Below, in pieces: positions 20,159-28,167 of a DNA stretch of 34,392 nucleotides (position 1 is its first letter; the number at the start of each line of letters is the position of its first letter). This stretch comes from Chara braunii (lineage: Eukaryota; Streptophyta; Charophyceae; Charales; Characeae). The translations under genes were made by a program, and so were the position numbers. The stretch lies in NCBI GenBank assembly GCA_003427395.1, contig BFEA01000140.1, forward strand, positions 2,241,434 to 2,275,825, read 5' to 3'. Below the pieces are notes generated by a model. That model was given only the letters and a program-made list of their open reading frames with translations. It was not told where the DNA came from and made no database searches.

Positions 20159-20205
20159 AAAAAGAACTCAGGAAAAAAAAAAAAAAAAAAAAAAAAAGAA
20201 CTCAG
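20159..20205 (+). repeat. Poly(A) run between 13-bp direct repeats
   Basis: AAAAAGAACTCAG occurs at 20159-20171 and again at 20193-20205, with one G and about 20 A between. A direct repeat flanking a pure poly(A) looks like a target-primed reverse transcription event that copied only the tail. Replication slippage around an A run is the alternative. Confidence 0.5.
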
Positions 20206-20338
20206 AAAAATAACAAAACAGGCAAACAGGCAAAAATGTCAGACAGTATCTGAAAGAAAAACAACCAAGGTCGGTCGTTTCGGGGAGTCGGTTTGTTTTG
20301 GTAATGTGGCCATTTTGGGAACTGTTGCATCGGGGCTG

Positions 20339-20456
20339 GAAGAAGAAGAAGAAGGAGGAGGAGGAGGAAGAAGAAGAAGAGGAGGAGGAAGAGGATGAGG
20401 AAGAAGAAGAAGAAGAAGAAGAAGAAGAGGAAGAGGAAGAGGAAGAGGATGAGAGA
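20339..20456 (+). repeat. GAA/GGA purine microsatellite, left part
   Basis: About 118 bases with almost only purines on the plus strand, mixed GAA, GGA and GAT triplets. The same kind of sequence continues after the MITE (20861-20882) and after the gap (21633-21775). Frames through it give poly-Glu/Lys or poly-Ser/Leu/Pro peptides, which are not real genes. Confidence 0.85.
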
Positions 20457-20860
20457 AGCGGTTAATGGAAGGCCCAAAATTCAGCGAATTTTTCACCGAA
20501 ACAGTCGAAACTGCCATATTTCCCTGAATTTTTACTTTTTTCTTGGTTTTTCTTTTTGCCTGATATGTATGTGCTTCAGGCCCATTTAGGGTATATCTGT
20601 ATTCAGTTTCGCCGTATTTGGACCAGTAACGAAAAACTTAGCAGAAGCACCGGACTTGAAAGCTTTGGCGAACACCGAAAGCTACTCCAAATAGGGTTTT
20701 GTAGTGCTCTTGCGTTTGATTTTTTTGTTTTTGTTTTGCCTGTTTTTTTTTTTTTATGTTTGTATTGTAACCCTGCATAGTTTGTTCGCAAAAGTTTCGA
20801 CAACATTGCTTGTAGAAATGCGGCGAAAAACCCTGAATTTTTGGCCTTCCATTAACCGCT
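20457..20860. mobile_element. 404-bp MITE inserted in the purine microsatellite
   Basis: Terminal inverted repeats AGCGGTTAATGGAAGGCC... (20457-20484) and ...GGCCTTCCATTAACCGCT (20833-20860) match at 27 of 28 positions, and weaker similarity extends inward to about 40 bp. Purine microsatellite lies on both sides, so the element landed inside it. The repeat flanks make a target-site duplication unreadable. No ORF. Superfamily unassigned. Confidence 0.75.
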
Positions 20861-20882
20861 AGTGAAGAGGAAGAGGAAGAGG

Positions 20883-21632
20883 NNNNNNNNNNNNNNNNNN
20901 NNNNNNNNNNNNNNNNNNNNNNNNNNNNNNNNNNNNNNNNNNNNNNNNNNNNNNNNNNNNNNNNNNNNNNNNNNNNNNNNNNNNNNNNNNNNNNNNNNNN
21001 NNNNNNNNNNNNNNNNNNNNNNNNNNNNNNNNNNNNNNNNNNNNNNNNNNNNNNNNNNNNNNNNNNNNNNNNNNNNNNNNNNNNNNNNNNNNNNNNNNNN
21101 NNNNNNNNNNNNNNNNNNNNNNNNNNNNNNNNNNNNNNNNNNNNNNNNNNNNNNNNNNNNNNNNNNNNNNNNNNNNNNNNNNNNNNNNNNNNNNNNNNNN
21201 NNNNNNNNNNNNNNNNNNNNNNNNNNNNNNNNNNNNNNNNNNNNNNNNNNNNNNNNNNNNNNNNNNNNNNNNNNNNNNNNNNNNNNNNNNNNNNNNNNNN
21301 NNNNNNNNNNNNNNNNNNNNNNNNNNNNNNNNNNNNNNNNNNNNNNNNNNNNNNNNNNNNNNNNNNNNNNNNNNNNNNNNNNNNNNNNNNNNNNNNNNNN
21401 NNNNNNNNNNNNNNNNNNNNNNNNNNNNNNNNNNNNNNNNNNNNNNNNNNNNNNNNNNNNNNNNNNNNNNNNNNNNNNNNNNNNNNNNNNNNNNNNNNNN
21501 NNNNNNNNNNNNNNNNNNNNNNNNNNNNNNNNNNNNNNNNNNNNNNNNNNNNNNNNNNNNNNNNNNNNNNNNNNNNNNNNNNNNNNNNNNNNNNNNNNNN
21601 NNNNNNNNNNNNNNNNNNNNNNNNNNNNNNNN
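20883..21632. other. Assembly gap (750 N)
   Basis: Unknown bases flanked by GAGGAAGAGG on the left and GAGGAGGAGG on the right, so the gap sits in the purine microsatellite. The size may be nominal. Confidence 0.99.
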
Positions 21633-21775
21633 GAGGAGGAGGAGGAGGAGGAGGAGGGGAGGAGGAGGAAGGAGGAGGAAGGAGGAGGAAGGAGGAGGAA
21701 GCAGAAGGAAGGAGGATGAAGCAGAAGGAAGCAGAAGGAAGCAGAAGGAAGCAGAAGGAAGAAGAAGAAGAAGAC
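21633..21775 (+). repeat. GGA/GAAGGAAGCA purine microsatellite, right part
   Basis: GAG triplets grade into GGAGGAA and GAAGCAGAAG units. This is the continuation of the microsatellite interrupted by the gap. Confidence 0.9.
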
Positions 21776-21842
21776 CCAATGGGCTATAATGGAAAAGGGG
21801 AGACGAGGCGGAAATGGAATGGGATACACACAAGTTATTAAC

Positions 21843-22095
21843 CTGAGCGTGCATGAGATTCCATCCATTGGATCTGGTCCATTGGTGATCGTGACTGGAC
21901 GTCAGGCTTGGATTCTGAAGTAAACGATTGTGCAATGGTATGCACCCTTTCTAGAATCTGTGATTGAAGGCAGGATTGACAAGTTTCCTTATTACTAGGT
22001 GTCAAAGTGGCCTTCTCAAAGTCTGCCATCAGAAACTCCCAACGTTTTTGCCCAGATGCCATAGTTGTCTCCCCGCCAACACTAAAAACACTGAC
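21843..22095 (-). CDS. Soluble-type adenylyl cyclase, exon 1 of those seen (end of first cyclase domain)
   Basis: A 253-nt exon. The likely acceptor is CTTCTGTAG|GTCAG at 22096/22095, though an AG at about 22082 is also possible. It reads VSVFSVGGETT, then QKRWEFLMAD, and ends MDQIQWMESHARSG with the last Gly split across the intron. In soluble cyclases a V-G-G...R-W-E-[FY]-L strand near the end of the first domain leads directly to a [DQ]-[PQ]-[LI]-x-Q-...A helix before S-P-E-x-W. Here about 40 extra residues, Ser/Gln/Thr-rich with two Cys close together, lie between EFLMAD and MDQIQWM. Donor: CTCAG|GTTAAT. The metal-binding part of the first domain must lie upstream and was not found. Confidence 0.85.
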
Positions 22096-23080
22096 CTACA
22101 GAAGTCATAAAGGAACATCATGCATTTCGGAAAGTTTGTTAGATGACGTGGACGTAAAGCAATAAACCCTAAGATGTTGTGCAACTCAGTCAAGATGATA
22201 ATACTGAAAACACTGACGTTAAGTCATAAACCCAAAGCTCTAAACATCACCAAGACGATAATAAACTATGAAACTCGGTCAACAAGGCTTTAAACATCAA
22301 AGTTCAAACTCGCACTGATCAATAGCACGGCATTACCGGGGAATGGAATGTGATCATTGTGATGTCATTTCTAAACAATGTCATGCAAGGGAAGGTGCAG
22401 CAAGACCTCTTTTTAGGCTCTCGAGAACCCACAAAGATAAGGGGAAAAGGAAAAACTTAAAAGGGGAGTAGTACGGTGTACCCGATATATGATAACCAGT
22501 ATGCATCGCAGCAACACTGCGTGCTCTGAATTGTGGAATGTGATTTAAACAATGTGCAACTGAAGTGAACATATACTTTCCCCTTTTTCCATTGTGAGCA
22601 TATGTCTAGGCTTAAGCCACGAATACATCCGAGCCTCTTTTTGGCCGAGGCGGATTCCCCCTATGCGCCAAGCTTTGCCGAAATGTCACCACGGCGCTTT
22701 GTCTGTTCTTTTCGTTGGCGCTGCCAGCCATTTTAGTCTGGTAGCCCCAAGCCTCCAAACTCTCCAGAATGAGTCGATTAAACTCGATTTCCATTCTCAA
22801 GTTTGCCTGGGCCATGTACTGGCGGTTTAAGCCGCCACATATCCAAATTACTGTTCATCCGTTTTCGACAGCTTTTCATATACGAGTACCGCCCCTGGGC
22901 AGTAGAGGTTGGGATGAATAGTAACTTCGGTGCCAAAATGTCTGTGAGAGGCCCGGACTTTTCAATAATACAGAAACCGGTACTGGTACCGTGTTGTTTT
23001 TTCCAACAGCGGGTCCCGGTGACTTTTAGGCTCTCGGCAAAATGCACTTTTTAAAGTTTTTTTGTCCGTCAATTCAGCTT
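22096..23080. other. No gene seen; loosely repeated AT-rich intronic sequence
   Basis: From 22085 to 22310 the words ACTGAC, AAGTCATAAA, CAATAAACCC and AAGACGATAATAA-like strings recur loosely, suggesting an old tandem duplication. A GGCGGTTTAAGCCGCC palindrome lies at about 22822-22837. A minus-strand open frame (22815-22612, MAQANLRMEIEFNR...) has no recognised domain. This is presumably the upstream intron of the cyclase gene. Confidence 0.4.
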
Positions 23081-23084
23081 CAGA

Positions 23085-23330
23085 TGGACTGGTGGTTTAA
23101 ACCAAGAACCCATAAGCAGATCCCCATCTGACATTTTACATAACACACCCTCAAATATGGACTGGTGGTTTAAACCAAGAACCCATAAGCAGATCCCCAT
23201 CTGACATTNAAGCAGATCCCCATCTGACATTTTACATAACACACCCTCAAATATGGACTGGTGGTTTAAACCAAGAACCCATAAGCAGATCCCCATCTGA
23301 CATTGTACATAACACGCTCTCAAACCCACT
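23085..23330 (+). repeat. 73-bp tandem repeat with TTTAAA palindrome
   Basis: Three copies start at about 23085, 23158 and 23254, each with TGGACTGGTGGTTTAAACCA, AGAACCCATAAGCAG and ATCCCCATCTGACATT. One N at 23209 marks a join, after which part of a unit is repeated, so copy number may be wrong. The open frame on the minus strand is an artefact of the repeat. Confidence 0.85.
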
Positions 23331-23465
23331 CTAAATTAATTGCGCAAAAGGTTCAAAATGGCCCTCCAGGCCTATAAGACATTCTACAAGTTTTGCACTC
23401 TACTGGGCATTGGCCTGCAACCATGAGTTTGCCAGAGCAATCTCTTCCTTCCCCAACGGGCGTTG

Positions 23466-23657
23466 CAGGTAATTCAGGCCTGTTTCCAAGCTATGTACTC
23501 TACGCTTTTCCCACTGTTGTTGGGTTTGTGGGATTTGAACTCGCAACCGGCCGGAAGGAACAGGCATTCCAGGTAATTCAGGCCTGTTTCCGCTCCATGT
23601 ACTCTACGCTTTCCCCACTTTTGTTGGGTTTGTGGGATTCGAACTCGCGACCTGCCG
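23466..23657 (-). repeat. 104-bp tandem duplication with tRNA-like B boxes
   Basis: The unit 23466-23569 is repeated from 23570. Both contain CAGGTAATTCAGGCCTGTTT, ATGTACTCTACGCTTT and TTGTTGGGTTTGTGGGATT. On the minus strand each copy has a B-box-like GAGTTCGAATCCC or GAGTTCAAATCCC preceded by GGTCGC or GGTTGC. No matching A box is visible, so a SINE origin is only a suggestion. Confidence 0.6.
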
Positions 23658-24010
23658 AGGTATGGGTTGCATTTCAAGTGCTTGCTGCTTTCGTTCTAGC
23701 CAGGATTTGAGCCTGGAACCAAACAAGGTAAGTACAGCTGTTTTGTTTTCCTTTGTTGAAGAAGGTGAATGCCAGAACTTGCATGTAGTGTTCCTGTCAG
23801 CTTGTTGAGACTGGAGAGCAGTGGAGACGCGCGACTTCTAGCGCTGGTTGAAGGGGAGAGTGGATGCAGACATATTGTGGCATGCTGAGGACCTCCCACA
23901 CTGGGCTAGAAGCCTGGACATATCCTATAGGTGGCTCCCGGCCGCCTAGAAGTTTGCCAAGGCCCCTTACCGAACTTGGAGGGCCTTCATGAGTGGGCTT
24001 TCAGGATGAC

Positions 24011-24262
24011 GTGTGAGTATTTTGTCGGTTTCGAGTCCAGGCGAGTGTGTGTTTGCTCTCTGTTCTCAGTCCAGTTTCTCCAGTTCGCTTTGCTTCTGAT
24101 TTCAGGACGGCATGTGAGTATCTTGTCTGTTCTGAGTCCAAGCGTGTGGGATGTTTGTCTGTTCTCAGTTCAGTTTCCTTTGCTTCTGATTCCAGGCAGG
24201 TGTGTGAGTATTTTGTCTGTCTGAGTTCAAGCGTGTGTATTTTTTACTGTTCTCAGTCCAGC
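24011..24262 (+). repeat. Degenerate tandem repeat, about 60-100-bp units
   Basis: Three units start GTGTGAGTAT at about 24011, 24113 and 24202. They share TTTTGTC, GAGTCCA-GCG, CTGTTCTCAGT-CAGTTT and TTGCTTCTGATT. It is a non-coding minisatellite. Confidence 0.7.
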
Positions 24263-24365
24263 TGGTGGTCCAGATGTGAATCTGTGTCCTGAAACACAGG
24301 CCCAGGCCTGCAAACATGTGGCCTGGGTCCTACTCAAGCCCAGGCCCTCCCTTGCTATTGCAGCA

Positions 24366-24560
24366 GGGGGTGTTTGGAGAGTGTTCAGGGGGTGTTTGGG
24401 GGGGGTCATGGGGTATTTGGGGGGGTATTTGGGGGGGTGTTCAGGGGGTGTTCAGGGGGTGTTTCGGGGTTCTCTTGGGGAAGTTCAGGGGGTGTTTGTG
24501 GGGGTCTCTTGGGGAGGTTCAGGGTGTGTTTGGGGAGTGTTCGGGGAGGCCGACGGGGGG
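24366..24560 (+). repeat. G-rich tandem repeat (GGGGTGTT units)
   Basis: Repeats of GGGGGTGTT(CA) and GGGGGGGTATTT with at least ten G runs of four or more in under 200 bases. It could form G-quadruplexes on the plus strand. The Gly-rich open frames here are artefacts. Confidence 0.8.
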
Positions 24561-26249
24561 TGTTTGGCGGGAAGGGTGCCTACCGATCGCCTACTGGTTG
24601 GCGCCGACCGGTCCTACCATCGGCAGGTCGGCAGTGGACGGTTTTGGGGCAGCCGACAGTCGGCCAGACTACCCTGGTCTAGAAATAAAATTGAGTCAAG
24701 GAGAGTCGGGTTCTTTTGTTGGTTCTTGGTTTGCAGTGAAGCTGAGGGGGAGCGCTGAAGGAGGCGCTTCAGGCGCAGTCTGCGTCGATGCCATACCTGT
24801 GCTGTTGGGGTTAGGCCCTGCCATATCTTCTTCTTCATTGCAGCCTCTGTTTTTTCTTCTTTTAAGTTGGAGGTCCTTCTGCATCCAGGGAACTGGCGCT
24901 GACCTCCTTGTTGGGCGCGGACCCAGCGATGGTGGTTTTGATGCGATTCCTGATTGGCGTTTGGGTGGGAGGAGTGGCATTGGTCGTCTCCAGACTCGAG
25001 TGGATGGGTGATGAGGATGACGATGAGCGCCATAGCCAGGGTTGGCAAGATGATGTAGGAGGAAGGAGAAGGCTCCAGATAACTCAATGAAACATTGCTG
25101 AAGTTTGTTTGGGGTTGTTCAAACATGGTTAGGATTCTTGGAATCTTGGTGCAGATGATTGAGTTGGGGAGAGACGAGGAACTAAGAATTGAATTAACAT
25201 TCAATTCATTTTGAGTTTTGAGCTTCCGTTGTGTGTCTTCCATCCGGTTTGTCATTGCGCATGTGTATGGGAACGTGTGAATGCTCTGTTGGATGACGTT
25301 TCAATCAGGCACATAACACACTATTGGAGGGCATTTGGAGGTTAAGGCGGAGAGAGAGGCAGAGGAGAAACTATTACTATTTGGCACTGCCATACATCGG
25401 GTTTTCCTCTTCTTCTCCTCCTCCTCCTTCCTTCGATATCCCTCCACCTTCATCTGTGTACGATTTCAGCGGGGAGGTTCTTCTATGCTTGGACCTCTCC
25501 CAGCTTGATGTGAGACCATATCTGAGCCACATTGTCATTTGCTGCACCGTTAGAATTCATATCTGATTTGAGCCTTCTTCTGTGTGGTTTGTCAAATTGG
25601 TGATCTTTGGACTTGCACTGCAAACGATTTCACCGCAGGCATGCATCACACAGCCAGTGATATCTTGCTGTTCACTGGACAGCTTCTTGGGCGGATTGTT
25701 GCATGTTGCTCAGGGAGGCAGAGCACTCCATTCCAATAACAGTTTTTCGAACTTTTTCCAGGTTTCATCAACTGTTCTGATGTGATTGTGGATCATTGTT
25801 CAATTCCAATTTTGTGGGCAGTTTGCAATCAAGTGTGATCCCATCTCAATCAAGCATGCAAGTGTAATGATGGATATTGCTTGAGAATCATATTAGTGGT
25901 TTGAGAGCTGGTGACAATCTTGACTTCGTACATGAATTGCGCTTGGTTAGCTGCCACATCAACAACAACCCCACATCACCAAGTGATGCATTAGCAATTT
26001 AGCACACTATCTCGCCACCTGTCAACTAGGCAGCTGCTGTTGTACATCATTTCTACGGTTTTTCAAAAGGAGTGACATTGTGTGTGAGGAGGTGGGATCA
26101 AGGTTGACCTAGGGGTGAAAGAAAAAAAGTGGTGAGAAGCTCCTACGCTTATGAGCGATTGAGTGACACGGTCAGAAACAAGGGACAAACCGTACACCTA
26201 CAGGGAGCTACCACCGATTTCAAGGCAAGGGATGTCAGCGGAATCATAT
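24561..26249. other. No gene seen
   Basis: About 1.7 kb without a supportable gene. A 213-codon minus-strand open frame (25255-24614) shows no domain and is probably chance. At 25350-25470 a pyrimidine-rich CTTCTCCTCCTCC tract resembles that of the LTR-like repeat family 2, but the similarity is weak. Confidence 0.4.
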
Positions 26250-26705
26250 AATTAGATGGCAACTCCTAGAGAAAAACCTGTGGAGCTCCAGAAGCAGAAC
26301 GATGATCTGGCGTCCAGACAAAACTGTTGAGCTGCAGAAGAGCATCGTTGAGTCTAAAAAGGTTGCAGAGGATACAAACGTAGATGTTGGTAGCGGGCTG
26401 CCCACGGTTAGTGTCCTCTCAAGTCGATAGGATCAAGAGGTTAATTGACTCCATGTCCAAGCAGCTGATACAATAGATCGCTGCACTCACGGGCGCGGTA
26501 CAGTAGCTGCAGCCTTCTCCTCCTCCCAACAGACTCCAATACGACTTCCCTCCCTTCGCGGAGCAGGAAATCAATCGGTCCATCAACAAAGACCAAAGAT
26601 TACATCACTGGAAGTGCCATATTTCATATAACGGTCTAGCGGACATTATAACGAACTGCCAATTCACCGTCAACAATATGGAGGACTTCGCCAAAGTTTG
26701 GGCCA
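26250..26705 (+). pseudogene. Decayed ORF of unknown origin
   Basis: Plus-strand pieces read like former protein: VELQKQNDDLASRQN, VELQKSIVESKKVAEDTN in one frame, then DRIKRLIDSMSKQLIQ, LQYDFPPFAEQEINRS, HHWKCHISYNGLADI and NNMEDFAKVW in another. Stops occur at about 26474 and 26504. The Gln/Lys-rich heptads suggest a coiled coil, as in capsid-like proteins of retroelements, but I cannot name the family. It ends exactly where the mitochondrial insertion begins. Confidence 0.4.
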
Positions 26706-27115
26706 CTTAAAAAATGTGAATTCCATTCACATAATTGCATTTTTCAATTTGTTGGAAAATAGATCCACAGATTTGACGAAATTATGTTTTTTGTTCCAAT
26801 TTGTTGCATATTTCTTTTGCAATCAAAGAAACACTTTGATAAACAGAAGCTACTTTCAACGGCCTAATCACTCTATGAGTTTTTGCTCGACTAGATAATA
26901 AAGATTGCAAAAACTTGAAAAAAAGAGAAATAAAAGTAACGACCAGGCGCGAAGAGAACATAAATGTCCGTTTGAGAAACAAGGCCAATTAAAGCTGAAT
27001 CCGGATCAAATTTCAATCGATTTCTTGCATAGACAAAATAATGCATAACAAAATCATCTATTGCACGCTTTATCAACTTGCTCAATTGATCAAAACTTCT
27101 GTTTTTTGGGTTGGT
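26706..27115 (-). pseudogene. rps3: Mitochondrial rps3 fragment
   Basis: Mitochondrial small-subunit ribosomal protein S3, central and C-terminal parts. The order on the minus strand is RAIDDFVMHYFVYARNRLKF followed by DPDSA, then, after a frameshift, SLLSSRAKT, VASVYQSVSLIAKEI, KLEQK, a TAA stop (26784-26782), FRQICGSIFQQIEK and VNGIHIF. Plant S3 has the same landmarks: a V-M-Q/H-Y-F block, S-L-L-S-x-R, S-V-Y-Q-S-x-S-L-I-A and F-R-x-I. The G-R-L-x-G-A-E-I-A block that normally follows V-x-G-I-R-I is cut off at about 26706. Stops and a frameshift make it non-functional. Confidence 0.83.
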
Positions 27116-27129
27116 TTTGGATTTTTGTA

Positions 27130-27406
27130 AAGTTCTACTGAGAAAAAACAGATGAATAAGAGTTCTTTTAGAAGGAACTCGGCAAAATGACTCCGTAACT
27201 TCGGGAGGAGTGCTTTTCTTTGCAAAAACAGACAAAAGTGGCACATAACAGAGGGTAGCGACTGTTTATTAAAAACACAGGACTCTGCCAAGTGGTAACA
27301 CGATGTATAGAGTCTGACTCCTGCCCGGTGCTGGAAGGTGAAAAGGAGAAGTGACATTAGCTTTGAATGGAAGCCCTAGTAAATGGCGGCAGTAACTCTA
27401 ACTGTC
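27130..27406 (+). pseudogene. rnl: Mitochondrial large-subunit rRNA (rnl) fragment
   Basis: Highly conserved 23S-type domain IV sequence: AAGGAACTCGGCAAAATGAC, CCGTAACTTCGGGAG, CGACTGTTTATTAAAAACAC, AGGACTCTGCCAAGTGG, ACGATGTATAGAGTCTGACT, CCTGCCCGGTGCTGGAAGGT, TAGCTTTGAATGGAAGCCC and GGCGGCAGTAACTCTAACTG. It is clear from about 27171; the start before that is less certain. It stops at 27406, where the expected CTAAGGTAGCG is replaced by intron-like sequence. It would be a dead nuclear copy. The lack of an uninterrupted downstream exon shows it derives from an intron-containing gene. Confidence 0.92.
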
Positions 27407-27460
27407 AACTTTAGGGCAGTTATAAAATCTGGCTGTATGCTGGAACACTCACAAAAATAA
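27407..27460 (+). pseudogene. 5' fragment of a group I intron in mitochondrial rnl
   Basis: The rRNA is interrupted exactly within the CTAACTGTC/CTAAGGTAGCG target region, a known hot spot for group I introns (the L1917-L1931 cluster). The following AAAATCTGGCTGTATGCTGG and AACACTCAC words resemble the P/P4 region of organellar group I introns. Only about 54 bases remain before the nuclear repeat. Confidence 0.6.
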
Positions 27461-27600
27461 CTAGGCTACCAGAGTGGCTCAGGACCACTTGCCCAACCGG
27501 TCAAAAAATATATACATATATGAGTCGGTGAAATTCCAACTAAACAGTTTGTCACGAGTCGGTGAAACTCCGACGAAACAGTTTGTCACAGCCCCTCGTT
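27461..27600 (+). repeat. 34-bp tandem duplication and short dispersed word
   Basis: GAGTCGGTGAAAYTCCRACK... starting at 27522 is repeated exactly 34 bases later (27522-27555, 27556-27589), with a few substitutions. Just upstream, CTAGGCTACCAGAGTGGCTC (27461-27480) resembles CTAGGCTGCCAGAGTGGCCC at 2428-2447, left of the fold-back at 2457. Confidence 0.75.
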
Positions 27601-27689
27601 TGTTGTCCTCTTCTCCCTCTCTGCCTACGGTTTACCAACCAGCTATGTTTGACGATATATATTTTGTTTTTAATTCTAATTTTTATTTA

Positions 27690-27775
27690 AATTTGGTAAA
27701 GAATTTCGATGTGACCCTGAGGCAAAACTTGTTCAGTTTATTTTTCTGCATAGCATAGTTTTTGTCGGATTTTTT
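27690..27775 (+). repeat. Dispersed repeat family 3, copy 3
   Basis: Contains GGTAAAGAATTTCGATGTGA, CCCTGAGGCAAAAC, TTCAGTTTATTTTTCTGCAT and a T-rich end. LINE C sequence begins just downstream. Confidence 0.7.
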
Positions 27776-27799
27776 TTAGTTTTGTTTTTTGCCCGGCAG

Positions 27800-28157
27800 A
27801 GGTCATGGCGGTCTCCATGGCCTCCATTATCAGGTCCCACATCCTCATCACAGAGCACTCCCTGCAAAACAAAGCCAGGGCGCTCTGCGTGGAGCCCGAC
27901 GACGACGAGGGAAGTATGGCCGACGATGAATGCCTGAAGGTAGCGTGGGGGCATACAGCCTGAGCTCCATGCCGGGGAAAGAGCTCAGCGAGGGCAGCAA
28001 GAACAGCGAGGACTCTGAGTGGGGCAGCCCCAAACCTCTGCCGCTGTGGACTAAATATATCGAACCACAACCCTGCCCAGCAAACGCCCATCCCAACCGA
28101 GCAAAAACAAATATAAAAAAATATAAAAAAATCAATCTGAGCACAACACCCTGCCAA
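27800..28157 (+). pseudogene. LINE C sequence upstream of ORF2
   Basis: An open stretch beginning near 27800 (AEVMAVSMASIIRSHILIT, then an Asp/Glu-rich stretch EPDDDEG) sits before ORF2 in the place of the ORF1 end. It does not clearly match the LINE B ORF1 tail. It is followed by A-rich non-coding sequence just before the ORF2 ATG at 28168. Identity uncertain. Confidence 0.35.
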
Positions 28158-28167
28158 ACGAAATCAA

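Larger units (their letters stand above)
19235..21842 (-). other. Intron between cyclase exons 1 and 2 (about 2.6 kb as assembled)
   Basis: GTTAAT at 21842 to TTCCAG at 19235 on the minus strand. It contains a tRNA-like sequence, a poly(A) insertion, a MITE and a purine microsatellite broken by a 750-base gap, so its true length is unknown. Confidence 0.85.
26706..27460. other. Nuclear insertion of mitochondrial DNA (NUMT)
   Basis: AT-rich segment joining two mitochondrial pieces in opposite orientation: an rps3 fragment on the minus strand (to about 27115) and a large-subunit rRNA fragment with the start of a group I intron on the plus strand (27130-27460). Neither end coincides with a natural gene end. 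Both flanks are nuclear (decayed ORF on the left, a dispersed repeat on the right). Confidence 0.85.

Noticed and set aside
20852-21935. Long open frames (285-358 codons) across 20852-21935
   Set aside because: They consist mainly of unknown bases in the assembly gap and purine microsatellite.
23085-23330. CRISPR-like array of direct repeats
   Set aside because: The units are contiguous 73-bp tandem copies without distinct spacers, in a eukaryotic context.
24614-25255. 213-codon minus-strand open frame
   Set aside because: No domain, no codon bias that I can see, and it overlaps a splice-like and repetitive region; treated as chance.
27116-27357. Minus-strand frames upstream of rps3 that could look like its N-terminus (KRTLIHLFF)
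   Set aside because: The bases are large-subunit rRNA on the plus strand, so the peptide resemblance is coincidental.
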